A stretch of DNA of 64,000 nt, taken from positions 372,001 to 436,000 of the forward strand of contig CAWBUL010000008.1 of NCBI GenBank assembly GCA_963791885.1. Direction: 5' to 3'. Origin of the DNA: CAVSUZ01 sp963791885. GTDB taxonomy: Bacteria > Pseudomonadota > Alphaproteobacteria > Acetobacterales > Acetobacteraceae. A program made the position numbers and the translations under genes. Under the pieces are notes generated by a model. The model made no database searches and was not told the DNA's origin. It saw only the letters and a list, made by a program, of their open reading frames with translations. Position 1 is the first letter of the stretch. Each line of letters starts with the position of its first letter. Shown here piece after piece: positions 26,491 through 35,600 of this stretch.

Positions 26491-28512
26491 ATGCTGTGGA
26501 TCGGGATCGACGTTGGCGGAACCTTCACCGACGCTGTCGCCTATGACGATCAAACCCGGCAATTCTCCTACGCAAAAGCGCCCTCGACACCGGGATCTCC
26601 AACCGACGGTGTCGTCGCTGTCCTCGACGCCCTGAACTGCCCCAACCTCAACGATGTTGCGCGCATCTGTCATGGCGTGACCATCGGCACCAACGCTATT
26701 CTTGAGAAGAAGGGTGCCGAGGTCTGGATGCTCGTCACACGCGGCTTCCGCGACGTGCTGGAAATCGGCCGCACCAATCGGCCTGTCCTCTATGATCTCC
26801 GCACGCTAAAAACACCGCCGCTTGTCCCGCGCACCCGCACGCTTGAAATCACCGAGCGCCTGATGTTCGACGGCAGCGTGCGCCAGCCGCTGGACAACGC
26901 GGACCTCGACGCCGCCCTTGACGCCATTCCGCACCACCCCGACATCGCCATCGCGATCTGCTTCCTGCACAGCTATGCCAACAACGCACACGAATCAGTC
27001 GCCCTCGCGTGCATCGAGACCGCCCGTCCCGGCACCTTCGCCTGCGCTTCCGCTGACGTGCTGCCGCAATTCCGCGAAGTGGAACGCTTCGGCACCACTG
27101 TGCTGAATGCGTATATCGGTCCGCTGATGCGTCACTATCTCGACGCACTGCAATCTGCTCTTCGCGAGCGCAACTACCGCCACGATCTGCTTATCATGAC
27201 GTCGAACGGCGGCGTCTCCACCACAGACCGCGTAAAAAGACTCCCCGTCGCCACTGTGCTCTCCGGCCCGGCCGGAGGCGTCGCAGCGTCCGTGCGCCTT
27301 GGCGAACTCCGCGGCTTCCCGAGCCTCATCACGTGCGACATGGGCGGCACCAGCACCGATGTTTGCCTGATCGAGCAGCTTCGCATCCCGGTCACCGACC
27401 AGCAGCGAATTGGCGGCTACGCCAACCGCACGCCACAAATCGAAATCAACGCCGTCGGCGCGGGCGGCGGCTCGATCGCCTGGCTCGCTGCTGGCGACAT
27501 CCTGATGGTCGGGCCGCAAAGCGCCGGCGCCGATCCCGGCCCCGCCTGCTATGGCAAAGGTGGCACCGAACCCACCGTCACCGATGCCAACCTCGTTCTC
27601 AATCGGCTTTCTCCGCAATCCCCGCTTGCGGGCGGACGCATCGCCCTCAACCTCACTCGCGCAACCGAAGCCGTCGCGCGCCTTGGCGAGCAGGTGGGTC
27701 TTTCGGTACCGGCGCTGGCCGACGGGATTGTTCGAATCGCCGTCGCGCGGATGGTATCCGCGATCAAGGAAATTTCCATCGCCAACGGCTACGACCCGAG
27801 AGACTTCACCCTGCTCGCCTATGGCGGTGCTGGCCCGATGCACGCCACCGCCATTGCGGCCGAACTGGAGATGACCCGTGTTCTCGTGCCCGTCGGCCCG
27901 GGCAACTTCGCCGCCTTCGGCGCACTGATATCCGATCTGCGCCGAGATTACGCGCGAACCCGCACCGTCAATCTTGCAACCGCCAACTGGGGCGAGATCG
28001 ATGCCGCTTTCAGCGAATTGGAAGTGCAGGCTCGCCGCGACCTGCTGTCGGAAGGTGTGCCTCCGAACCGCATCGTGCTTTCGCGCGCCGCCGGCATGCG
28101 TTACCTCGGGCAATCGTGGGAGTTGCATGTAGAACTCCCGCCCGCCATCAACTCAATCGATTCCATGCAGGCCGCGTTCGCCGACGTGCACGACCGCCGC
28201 TTCGGCCACCGCGCATCAGGCAGCGTTGAACTCGTGAACGTCCGCCTTGTCGCGCGCGGTGAAGTCGACAAGCCGGAGCCACCACCCTGGCCCGCCGCCG
28301 GAACGCTGTCTGACGCCATGCTCGGCCCGCGCCGCGCCTGGTTCGACGGATCCTGGCTCGACACCCCCGGGTTCGACCGCATGCGGCTCCCCGCCCGAAC
28401 CCGCTCCCACGGCCCCGCCATCCTTGAGGAACAGGGGGCAACGACTGTTATTCCCCCGGGCTGGAGCTTCACGGTTCTGGAGTACGGTGACATCCTGCTG
28501 GAGGTGATCTGA
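26491..28512 (+). CDS. hyuA: HyuA/N-methylhydantoinase A-like ATP-dependent subunit
   Basis: 673 residues from ATG 26491 with GGAG upstream. Hydantoinase A/5-oxoprolinase/acetophenone carboxylase alpha-type: the ASKHA phosphate motifs are GIDVGGTFTDAVAYD (residues 4-18) and TCDMGGTSTDVCLI (near 284-297). With HyuB it hydrolyses a cyclic amide or carboxylates a ketone at the cost of ATP. It sits 12 bases after the molybdoenzyme. Confidence 0.88.
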   Translation: MLWIGIDVGGTFTDAVAYDDQTRQFSYAKAPSTPGSPTDGVVAVLDALNCPNLNDVARICHGVTIGTNAILEKKGAEVWMLVTRGFRDVLEIGRTNRPVLYDLRTLKTPPLVPRTRTLEITERLMFDGSVRQPLDNADLDAALDAIPHHPDIAIAICFLHSYANNAHESVALACIETARPGTFACASADVLPQFREVERFGTTVLNAYIGPLMRHYLDALQSALRERNYRHDLLIMTSNGGVSTTDRVKRLPVATVLSGPAGGVAASVRLGELRGFPSLITCDMGGTSTDVCLIEQLRIPVTDQQRIGGYANRTPQIEINAVGAGGGSIAWLAAGDILMVGPQSAGADPGPACYGKGGTEPTVTDANLVLNRLSPQSPLAGGRIALNLTRATEAVARLGEQVGLSVPALADGIVRIAVARMVSAIKEISIANGYDPRDFTLLAYGGAGPMHATAIAAELEMTRVLVPVGPGNFAAFGALISDLRRDYARTRTVNLATANWGEIDAAFSELEVQARRDLLSEGVPPNRIVLSRAAGMRYLGQSWELHVELPPAINSIDSMQAAFADVHDRRFGHRASGSVELVNVRLVARGEVDKPEPPPWPAAGTLSDAMLGPRRAWFDGSWLDTPGFDRMRLPARTRSHGPAILEEQGATTVIPPGWSFTVLEYGDILLEVI

Positions 28513-28515
28513 CTC

Positions 28516-30567
28516 ATGTCGTCCGTAAGCATCGACCCGATCACGCTGGAGGTCATCTGCGAAAGCCTGATCGCCGTCGTTCGCGAAATGCGGGCCACCA
28601 TCATCCGCGCCTCTTACTCATCGGTCATCTATGAGTTCGATGATTTCTCCTGCGCCCTGTTCGGCCCTGACGGAGAGATGGTGGCGCAATCCTGGGACCA
28701 TCCAGGCCATGTGCTCCCGCTTCCGTGGGGCGTTCGCTGCGCACTCGACGACTTCGCCGGCGACCTCCATCCCGGCGATGCCATCCTGCTGAATGACCCC
28801 TATCGCGGTGGTACCCACCTCAACGATGTTACCCTGCTTTGCCCCGTCTTCGATGACTCCGGCAAGCTTCTGATCTTTCCGGCCGTGCGCGCGCACTGGG
28901 TCGATGTCGGCGGCATGGTGCCCGGCAGCTACTCCGGCCTTTCCACCAATGTTTACCAGGAAGGCGTGCGCATCCCGCCGATCAAAATCATCTCCCGCGG
29001 GCAGATCGATCGCGCCGCCATGACGCTTCTTCTCGCCAATATGCGTGTGCCGGAGGAACGAGAGGGCGATTTCAACGCCTCCCTCGGCGCCTGCAAAGTT
29101 GCCGAACAGCGTATCCGCCGGCTGATCGCAAAATACGGCTGGCCGAAGGTGCAGGAAGCCGTGCGCATCAACCTCGACCGGACCGAGCGCCGGCTCCGCG
29201 ATCGCATTCGCGATCTCCCCGACGGTGACTACGTCTTCGAGGATTATCTGGAGTTCTACAACCAGGGACGCCTCGATCCCGTCCTCGCCCGTCTCAAGCT
29301 CACTATCGCCGGGGATCAGATCATTGCCGATTTTGACGGAACCAACCCGCAGGTTCCCGGCGTCGTAAACTGTTCCCTCGCCGTGGTCGGGGCCGGTGTG
29401 TTTGTCGCGGTCAAATCAACGCTCGACCCCGGCGGAGCGGTGAATGAGGGCGCCTTCCGCCCGATCACGTTGAAAGCACCCGAAGGCTCGATCTTCAATG
29501 TGCGTCCGGACGCACCCGCCGGCGCGCATGGAGAGGTCCGAAAGCGCGCCGTCTCTCTCGCCATGGGCGCGCTCGCGCAGGTGATCCCCGATCTCGTGTG
29601 CGGCGACTTGTGTGGCAGTTCATTCCCCAACGCGATCGGCGGCTGGAATCCGCGCCGTAACCGCCAATACGTCTATTACGAGGCTCCGGCCGGCGGAAAT
29701 GGCGGTTTCGCCGGCGGCGATGGTCCCAGCGCCTTCGTCAACATCGACTTCGGTAATCTCCCCTCGATCCATAACGTCGAGTTGATCGAAAACGAAATGC
29801 CGCTGCTTGTCGAAAGCTGCATGCTGCGGGTTGATGGCGGCGGTGAGGGCCGACATCGCGGCGGCGTCGGCATGGAGCGTCGGATCCGCGTCCTTGGCGA
29901 AGAAGCAAGCTACTCTGTGCTCAGCGACCGGGCAGTGATCCCGCCATGGGGTGTACATAACGGAAGCAGCGGCGCTCCGTATGACGTGTCGATCGCACGC
30001 GATCACGATACGATTACGCTTGAGACCCCCGGCAAAGCCACCGGCTATCCGGTCTATCGCGATGACGTCGTGATCATGCGGTCATCCGGCGGGGGTGGAT
30101 ACGGCGACCCGCTGGAGCGCGATGTTGCGCAGGTTCAGCAGGACGTTGCCTACGGGTATATCTCGCTTGATCGCGCCATGGCCGGTTACGGCGTTGTGCT
30201 CAAGGATGGTCAGGTGGACGCGTCTGCTACCGAGCAACAGCGCGCCGCGCTTCGCCAACACCGCGTTCACCTGACAGTGGCTGCCGGCGATACAACGGAA
30301 ACGTACGCGGGCGCTAAAGGCCGGCACCGCGTCATCTATCTGCACGAGCAAGATGCCGGCAGATTCGGACTTCATCAGGATGATCTGCTGGAACTGCTCG
30401 GGAGCAACCCCGCGCCTCTCCGCGCCTGGGTTCGGCTTGGTCGAACCGTGCCGGGCCAGGTGCATCTTGATGAATTCGCCCAACGCGTCCTCGGTGTCCG
30501 CCCCGGCGATCTGGTTCAGATCCGCCGGCTCAAGACACCGGACATTGCCAAAGGTCTAGCCGGGTGA
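28516..30567 (+). CDS. hyuB: HyuB/N-methylhydantoinase B-like subunit with C-terminal extension
   Basis: 683 residues, 3 bases after hyuA. The core (about 1-560) is a HyuB protein: PITLEVICESLIAVVREMRA at the N-terminus, LNDPYRGGTHLNDV, and the late SSGGGGYGDPLERD motif. The last 100 or so residues (after GYGVVLKDGQ) exceed the usual family length and look like a small beta-barrel-type domain (HRVIYLHEQDAGRFGL, VRPGDLVQIRRL). Partner of HyuA; the substrate is unknown. Confidence 0.86.
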   Translation: MSSVSIDPITLEVICESLIAVVREMRATIIRASYSSVIYEFDDFSCALFGPDGEMVAQSWDHPGHVLPLPWGVRCALDDFAGDLHPGDAILLNDPYRGGTHLNDVTLLCPVFDDSGKLLIFPAVRAHWVDVGGMVPGSYSGLSTNVYQEGVRIPPIKIISRGQIDRAAMTLLLANMRVPEEREGDFNASLGACKVAEQRIRRLIAKYGWPKVQEAVRINLDRTERRLRDRIRDLPDGDYVFEDYLEFYNQGRLDPVLARLKLTIAGDQIIADFDGTNPQVPGVVNCSLAVVGAGVFVAVKSTLDPGGAVNEGAFRPITLKAPEGSIFNVRPDAPAGAHGEVRKRAVSLAMGALAQVIPDLVCGDLCGSSFPNAIGGWNPRRNRQYVYYEAPAGGNGGFAGGDGPSAFVNIDFGNLPSIHNVELIENEMPLLVESCMLRVDGGGEGRHRGGVGMERRIRVLGEEASYSVLSDRAVIPPWGVHNGSSGAPYDVSIARDHDTITLETPGKATGYPVYRDDVVIMRSSGGGGYGDPLERDVAQVQQDVAYGYISLDRAMAGYGVVLKDGQVDASATEQQRAALRQHRVHLTVAAGDTTETYAGAKGRHRVIYLHEQDAGRFGLHQDDLLELLGSNPAPLRAWVRLGRTVPGQVHLDEFAQRVLGVRPGDLVQIRRLKTPDIAKGLAG

Positions 30568-30574
30568 CGCGCCA

Positions 30575-30982
30575 TCAATGTCCCGCCGGAAGCTCCGCCA
30601 GTTCGATCAGTACATTCCCTGTGGATGCAGGATCGAGGAACGCAATCTTCGCCCCGCCATGCCCGATCCTCGGGCTTTCATCCTGAAGCCTCACGCCCTT
30701 GGATTTTAGCTCTGCCAGCGCGCCTACAATGTCTTCCACTTCGAAGCAGATGTGATAAAGCCCGGTGCCCTTTTCGGCGATCCACTGATTGACGGCGTTG
30801 TCCCGCCCTTCGCCCTCAAGGAATTCGATATAGGTCTCGCCCACCGGCATCATTGCCAGTCGGGTACTACCCACCTGCTCTTCATATTCCAGCGGGATGC
30901 CAAATTTCTCTCGCAACATATCGACCGACTCGCTGAGCGAGTTCACTGCAACGGCAATATGCTCGACCCGTTTAATCTTCAT
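30575..30982 (-). CDS. VOC-family methylmalonyl-CoA epimerase-like protein
   Basis: 135 residues. Glyoxalase/VOC fold with the metal ligands expected for methylmalonyl-CoA epimerase: His8 in VEHIAVAV, GLYHICFEV, and a terminal Glu in NVLIELAEL. The family interconverts (S)- and (R)-methylmalonyl-CoA in propionate and branched-chain breakdown. It is convergent with hyuB, 7 bases apart, and could finish degradation by feeding products to methylmalonyl-CoA. A related VOC isomerase role is possible. Confidence 0.82.
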   Translation of the reverse strand: MKIKRVEHIAVAVNSLSESVDMLREKFGIPLEYEEQVGSTRLAMMPVGETYIEFLEGEGRDNAVNQWIAEKGTGLYHICFEVEDIVGALAELKSKGVRLQDESPRIGHGGAKIAFLDPASTGNVLIELAELPAGH

Positions 30983-31226
30983 GTGAGTCCTCCGCCCGTG
31001 AGCTTGTTGAATTGCTGTCGACGACCTTTAGCGTAGCTCTTTCGTCATTCGAGCGCGATTCACGGTTTCTGCGGTTCCGCCTCGGCGACAGCGATCGCTG
31101 GTCCCCCGGCGTGTCCACTCGCAGCTCGGCGCTGGGAGCACATCCGCCCGTTGCACGGCCCGAGAAAACGTTTACAGTGCCGTTTGACGGCTCACTACGC
31201 ACTAAACGCCACAGAGGGAGGCCCCC
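30983..31226. promoter_or_regulatory. Divergent regulatory region with LacI-type operator-like palindrome
   Basis: A 244-base gap between the VOC gene and the SsuABC-type operon. At 31166-31173 lies AAACGTTT (extended AAAACGTTTA), a palindrome with central CG as LacI/PurR-family regulators favour; a LacI-type gene belongs to the downstream operon. GGGAGG at 31216-31221 is the ribosome site for the ATPase gene. No core promoter can be assigned confidently. Confidence 0.4.
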
Positions 31227-32075
31227 CTGACACAGCCCGCGGCAGAGGTCGCGATAGCCGGATTCGTTCCGGGCCGGCGGGATGTCGAGGAGCAACGGGC
31301 TTTCGGGCGGAAGATAGATCTGCTCGGCGTTGAGCACACCTACGGCAGCGGTGCCGACAGGGTGAATGCGCTGGCCCCCGTCACCATGACGCTGCACGGT
31401 GGAGAGGCGGTCAGCATAGTGGGGCCGAGCGGCTGCGGGAAAAGCACGCTGCTAAAGCTGATCGCCGGACTGGAAACACCAAGCGGCGGTCGCGTTCTGA
31501 TTGACGGTCAACCCATCACCGGGCCGGTGGCCGATGCGGGTATCGTGTTCCAGCGCGATCTGCTCCTGGATTGGCGCAGCGTTCTTCGCAACGTGTTGTT
31601 GCCGGCGGAGATCCGCGGCCTGGACCCACGTGCCGCACGGGCACGGGCACTGGCGCTACTGGACGAGCTGGGGATCGCCGCATTCGCCGACCGCTATCCG
31701 TGGGAGCTGTCGGGCGGCATGCGGCAGCGCGCTTCGATCGCGCGGGCGCTTCTGACCCGGCCAACATTTCTGCTGTTGGATGAACCCTTCAGCGCGCTCG
31801 ATGCCCTGACGCGCGACCAGATGAATGTGCTTCTGCAGCGGGTGCAGCTTACCGAGAAGGTAACGATGCTGCTGATAACGCATAGCATCCTGGAGGCAGT
31901 CTTTCTTTCGGACCATGTGATCGTGATGTCCGGTCGGCCTGGCAGCGTGCTGGATGAAATCGACTTGGACTTCCCGCGCCCGCGCCCGTTGAGTTTGCGC
32001 GAAAGCCCGGAATTCACTCAGGTGGTGCGCCGCATCCGTCTGCACTTCGAGCGCGCGGGCGTGTTGGTAGGATGA
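31227..32075 (+). CDS. SsuB/TauB-type ABC ATPase, probable CTG start
   Basis: 282 residues if it begins at CTG 31227, just 5 bases after GGGAGG; the first ordinary start codon, GTG 31362, is too late because the natural N-terminal strand IDLLGVEHTYGSG lies before it. Walker A GPSGCGKST, signature LSGGMRQRASIARALL and Walker B LLLDEPFSALD identify the nitrate/sulfonate/taurine/NMT1-type importer ATPase. Overlaps the permease gene as ATGA-like (4 bases). Confidence 0.85.
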   Translation: MTQPAAEVAIAGFVPGRRDVEEQRAFGRKIDLLGVEHTYGSGADRVNALAPVTMTLHGGEAVSIVGPSGCGKSTLLKLIAGLETPSGGRVLIDGQPITGPVADAGIVFQRDLLLDWRSVLRNVLLPAEIRGLDPRAARARALALLDELGIAAFADRYPWELSGGMRQRASIARALLTRPTFLLLDEPFSALDALTRDQMNVLLQRVQLTEKVTMLLITHSILEAVFLSDHVIVMSGRPGSVLDEIDLDFPRPRPLSLRESPEFTQVVRRIRLHFERAGVLVG

Positions 32076-32890
32076 GCGCCGCATCGGCCATACCGACAAG
32101 CCAGCATGCCATATGGCGTCTGAGCGGCAATTTGCTGCCGCCACTGGCGAGCTTCGTGATCGGCATTGCGGCCTGGGAGGTTGCGGCCCGCGCGGCGCAT
32201 CTGCCGACCTATGTCTTTCCGCCACCCACGATGGTTCTCGCAGCGCTCGTGCAGAACTTCGGGCTGCTGCTCGGCCAGCTCGGTGTCACCGTCGCCGCTT
32301 CCGTCATCGGCTTCATTATGTCGGTGCTGCTGGGCATCACCGCCGGCGCGCTGATCTCCGTGTCCAGCACGCTGGACCGGATGCTGACGCCATGGCTGGT
32401 CGTGGCGCATGCGATCCCGAAAGTCGTCATCGCGCCCCTATTTCTGATCTGGTTCGGCTTCGGGATGCGAAGCGAAGTCTTCTTCGTGGTCGCCTTTACC
32501 TTCTTCCCCGTGGTTGTGAACACGATCGCCGGTCTGCGTGGCGCCGATCCGGATTTATTGCAAATGGTGCGCTCAATGGGGGCATCCCGGTGGAAGACCC
32601 TTGTGAAAATCCGATTGCCTGGCGCGCTGCCCAGCATCTTCACCGGAATCAAGCTGTCGGTCACACTTGCGCCGGTCGGCGCGGTGATTGGTGAATTTGT
32701 CGCCTCGAACAGCGGGCTTGGACATCTTCTGGTCCAGGCGGTGGGAGACATGGAAACACCGCTGGCCTTTGCCGCGGTCGCTGTGTTTTTGGTCTTTGGT
32801 GTCCTGGTCTGGAAGTTCGCAGAATGGGTCGAACGCCGTTCGCTGCCATGGCACGCGAGCCAGAGAGAAGGTCGCCGCGGACTTGTGTGA
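32072..32890 (+). CDS. SsuC/TauC-type ABC permease
   Basis: 272 residues with about six membrane segments. The family coupling loop is present as MVRSMGASRWKTLVKIRLPGALPSIFTG near residue 165-192. Inner-membrane channel for the SsuA/NMT1-type binding protein encoded next. Confidence 0.86.
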   Translation: MSAASAIPTSQHAIWRLSGNLLPPLASFVIGIAAWEVAARAAHLPTYVFPPPTMVLAALVQNFGLLLGQLGVTVAASVIGFIMSVLLGITAGALISVSSTLDRMLTPWLVVAHAIPKVVIAPLFLIWFGFGMRSEVFFVVAFTFFPVVVNTIAGLRGADPDLLQMVRSMGASRWKTLVKIRLPGALPSIFTGIKLSVTLAPVGAVIGEFVASNSGLGHLLVQAVGDMETPLAFAAVAVFLVFGVLVWKFAEWVERRSLPWHASQREGRRGLV

Positions 32891-32909
32891 TTTCAATGGG
32901 AAGAATGCC

Positions 32910-33905
32910 ATGAGCCTTCGCCGCGCCGGTCGGCGCAGAACATTGCTCGGCGGGTTCCTCGCGCTCGCTACATTACTGGGCGCGACGGGCGCGCAGGCGC
33001 AGGAACATGTTCGCGTGCTGCTCGACTGGTCCTGGCTGCCCTACCACGCGGCCTTTCTGATTGCCAAAGCGCGCGGCTATTACAAGGATGCCGGACTGGA
33101 CGTTGATATCGAACAGGGACGGGGCTCCGCCACCACGGCCATCCTGCTCGCGCAAGGCGGTTTCGACATTGCGCATCTGAACATCACCAATGCTGCGCAG
33201 ATCATCGGCAAGGGCGCACCGATCAAGGTTGTCGCCATCTATCAGCACGAATCGAGCGCATCGTTCGTTGGCATCAAGGGTCATGTAACCCTGACGGGTC
33301 CAAACTCGATGATCGGGCCGAAGATCGGCAGCACGCCCGGCGGCTCGGACGAGCTAAGCCTGAAGATTTTTACGCAGGAAAACCACATTCCGCGCGACAA
33401 ACTGAATGTGATTTCACTGGATGCGCAGGCCAAGACCGCCGCGCTGTTCTCCGGCAGCATCGACGTGGTTAGCGGCGATGCCCCTGCTTTCGATGCCTAT
33501 GTCCGGGCCACAGGGCAGGAGCCGGAGACGCTACTACTGGCCAAGAATGGTGTGCCGCTCATCGGGTTCGGCTTCGCGGTGAATGATTCCTTCCTCAAGG
33601 CGCATCCCGATGCGGTGACTAAGTTCCTGGCGGCGACCCGGCGTGGCTTCATCGATGAGGCCAAGGACCCCAAAGCTGCCTGCACCTTTATGCAGTCGCA
33701 AGTCCATCTCGCTGGATCCGTCGATCGCTGCGCCGATTACATCCAGGGCGTGATGGCGCTTTCCACGCCGCCCACGGATCCCTCGTGGGGACAGCAGAGC
33801 GATGCCGAGTGGCAGCGCTTGGTCTCGATCCTGAAATCGGTGAACGAGATCGAGTCCGATCGTCCCGTCAGCGACTATTACACCAACGCGCTGCTGCCGA
33901 AGTGA
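32910..33905 (+). CDS. NMT1/THI5-family ABC substrate-binding protein
   Basis: 331 residues from ATG 32910 (GGGAAGA upstream). Signal peptide RRAGRRRTLLGGFLALATLL...AQAQ, then an NMT1/SsuA fold: VLLDWSWLPYHAAFLIAKARGYYKDAGLDV. Relatives bind pyrimidine thiamine precursors, riboflavin, nitriles or sulfonates. The ligand here is open; the downstream FAD enzyme and amidohydrolase suggest a compound to be oxidised and decarboxylated or hydrolysed. Overlaps the next gene. Confidence 0.85.
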   Translation: MSLRRAGRRRTLLGGFLALATLLGATGAQAQEHVRVLLDWSWLPYHAAFLIAKARGYYKDAGLDVDIEQGRGSATTAILLAQGGFDIAHLNITNAAQIIGKGAPIKVVAIYQHESSASFVGIKGHVTLTGPNSMIGPKIGSTPGGSDELSLKIFTQENHIPRDKLNVISLDAQAKTAALFSGSIDVVSGDAPAFDAYVRATGQEPETLLLAKNGVPLIGFGFAVNDSFLKAHPDAVTKFLAATRRGFIDEAKDPKAACTFMQSQVHLAGSVDRCADYIQGVMALSTPPTDPSWGQQSDAEWQRLVSILKSVNEIESDRPVSDYYTNALLPK

Positions 33906-35551
33906 ACGACGCCATGATGCCGGCAATCGGCCGGGGTGCAGGCGAGTGGGACGCAATCATCCTTGGCGGCGGACATAACGGGCTCGTCGCCGCCGGCTAT
34001 CTGTCAGAGGCCGGGCTGCGGGTTCTGGTGGTCGAGCGCACCGGGCGGCTGGGCGGTCCGGTCGCCACGCTGGAGTTCATGCCGGGCTATTTTTCTACGA
34101 TCAGCAACTCACCGGGATCGCTGGAGCCGAAGATCGTTCGCGATCTGGAGCTGGAGCGCCATGGTCTGCGCTTCATCCGCCCGGACCCAACCCTGGTACA
34201 TCCGCTGACGGACGGGCGGCTCTATATCGGTTGGCGCGACCCGAAGCGGAATGCCGAACAGATAGAGAGTTTCGCGCCTGGCGAGGCGAAGCGTTACGAT
34301 GACTTTTTCGCGTATCTGCAGGATTTTGCTAACAGGCTCGGCATTTCGCTGTTCGAACCGCCGCCCGATCTGCAGCGGCTCGTCCGAAACCTGACTTCGT
34401 CCATGGATCAGGAGGCGTTTGCGCGGATTTTCTTCGGCAGCGCGCGCGACCTGATGAACGAGTTTGGCCTTGCTCCAGAAACCATGGCGCTCATCGCACC
34501 GCTCGCTGTGGTGGGAGGACAGGTTGCACCTTCCACGCCGGGCGCGCTGATCAACCTGATGATTCGGCCGCTCTCACTCGCCTCGGTGCGGCAGGAGACC
34601 GGATACGATCCGCGGCGCCTGCCGCTGCGCGGTTCGACTGGCCTGCCGCATGGCGGCATGGGCGCGATCATCCGCGCGATGGCTAACAGTCTGCGCTCTC
34701 GGGGGGGCATGGTGCGCCTCTCGACACCGGTTGCACGCATCCTGACCCGCAATGGCGCGGTGTGCGGAATCGTTGCGGAAAATGGCGAGGAAATCCGTGC
34801 ACCGATCGTGATCGCAGCGCTCAATCCCCGCACCACGATCGTGGATCTGCTGCAGGACGACGAGGACTGGGCGGAGCTGCGTGGGCGCATGGCGCGGCGA
34901 ACAATGCGGGGGCGCGCCTTCAAGATCGTCCTGGCGCTGGACGGCATGCCGCATTTTGCCGCGGCGCGTGACGAGGCGGAGGCACAGCGGCTCGCCGCAG
35001 CTCAGTTCCGTATCGCGCCGGACATCGACTATTTGGAGGAGGCGCATGGCGACATGATTCAGGGCCGGCTTTCCACCAAGCCGGTGATCTGGGGCTTGTG
35101 CCCCTCCATGACGTCGCCGGAGCTGGCGCCGCCGGCTCGGCACGTGCTCAGCCTCAATATCGGCAATTCTCCTTATCATCTTCGCGAGGGCGACTGGGCG
35201 GAAAGCCGCGACATCTGGGCGCAGCGGTGCATCGCGAAACTCAGTGAATACATGCCCGATCTGCCTGACCGTATCCTCGACTATCGCTGCATCGATCCGA
35301 CGCAGTTCGAACAGGAGTTCGGACTCGTGGAAGCAAACATTACCCATGGCGATGCGCTGCCGTGGAACATGTTCTGGATGCGGCCGCTACCGGGACTGCA
35401 CGCCTACAGCACACCGACACGCGGGCTCTATCTCAGCGGGAATGGCACATGGCCGGGCAACTATGTCTCCGGCATTTCCGGTCACAATGCGAGCCAAGCG
35501 GTGCTGCGAGACCTGCGTGCCGGCGAGCTGCGACTTTCGCTGACCGCGTGA
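33902..35551 (+). CDS. Phytoene-desaturase-like NAD(P)/FAD oxidoreductase (PYROXD2 type)
   Basis: 549 residues from GTG 33902 (GTGA overlap); ATG 33914 is an alternative start. The FAD motif AIILGGGHNGLVAAGYLSEAGL and the downstream VVERTGRLGGPVAT belong to COG1233 (phytoene dehydrogenase-like). The C-terminal LSGNGTWPGNYVSGISGHNA closes the flavin site. No carotenoid gene is near, so an oxidase or desaturase for the imported compound is more likely than carotenoid synthesis. Confidence 0.82.
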   Translation: MNDAMMPAIGRGAGEWDAIILGGGHNGLVAAGYLSEAGLRVLVVERTGRLGGPVATLEFMPGYFSTISNSPGSLEPKIVRDLELERHGLRFIRPDPTLVHPLTDGRLYIGWRDPKRNAEQIESFAPGEAKRYDDFFAYLQDFANRLGISLFEPPPDLQRLVRNLTSSMDQEAFARIFFGSARDLMNEFGLAPETMALIAPLAVVGGQVAPSTPGALINLMIRPLSLASVRQETGYDPRRLPLRGSTGLPHGGMGAIIRAMANSLRSRGGMVRLSTPVARILTRNGAVCGIVAENGEEIRAPIVIAALNPRTTIVDLLQDDEDWAELRGRMARRTMRGRAFKIVLALDGMPHFAAARDEAEAQRLAAAQFRIAPDIDYLEEAHGDMIQGRLSTKPVIWGLCPSMTSPELAPPARHVLSLNIGNSPYHLREGDWAESRDIWAQRCIAKLSEYMPDLPDRILDYRCIDPTQFEQEFGLVEANITHGDALPWNMFWMRPLPGLHAYSTPTRGLYLSGNGTWPGNYVSGISGHNASQAVLRDLRAGELRLSLTA

Positions 35552-35600
35552 TCGTGCGCAGCGATCGACATTCTGCTTCACATCGTGCCGGAGTTTGGCG

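Noticed and set aside
33902..35551. Carotenoid phytoene desaturase
   Set aside because: The fold matches, but there is no crtB or other carotenoid gene and the neighbours are an importer and hydrolases.
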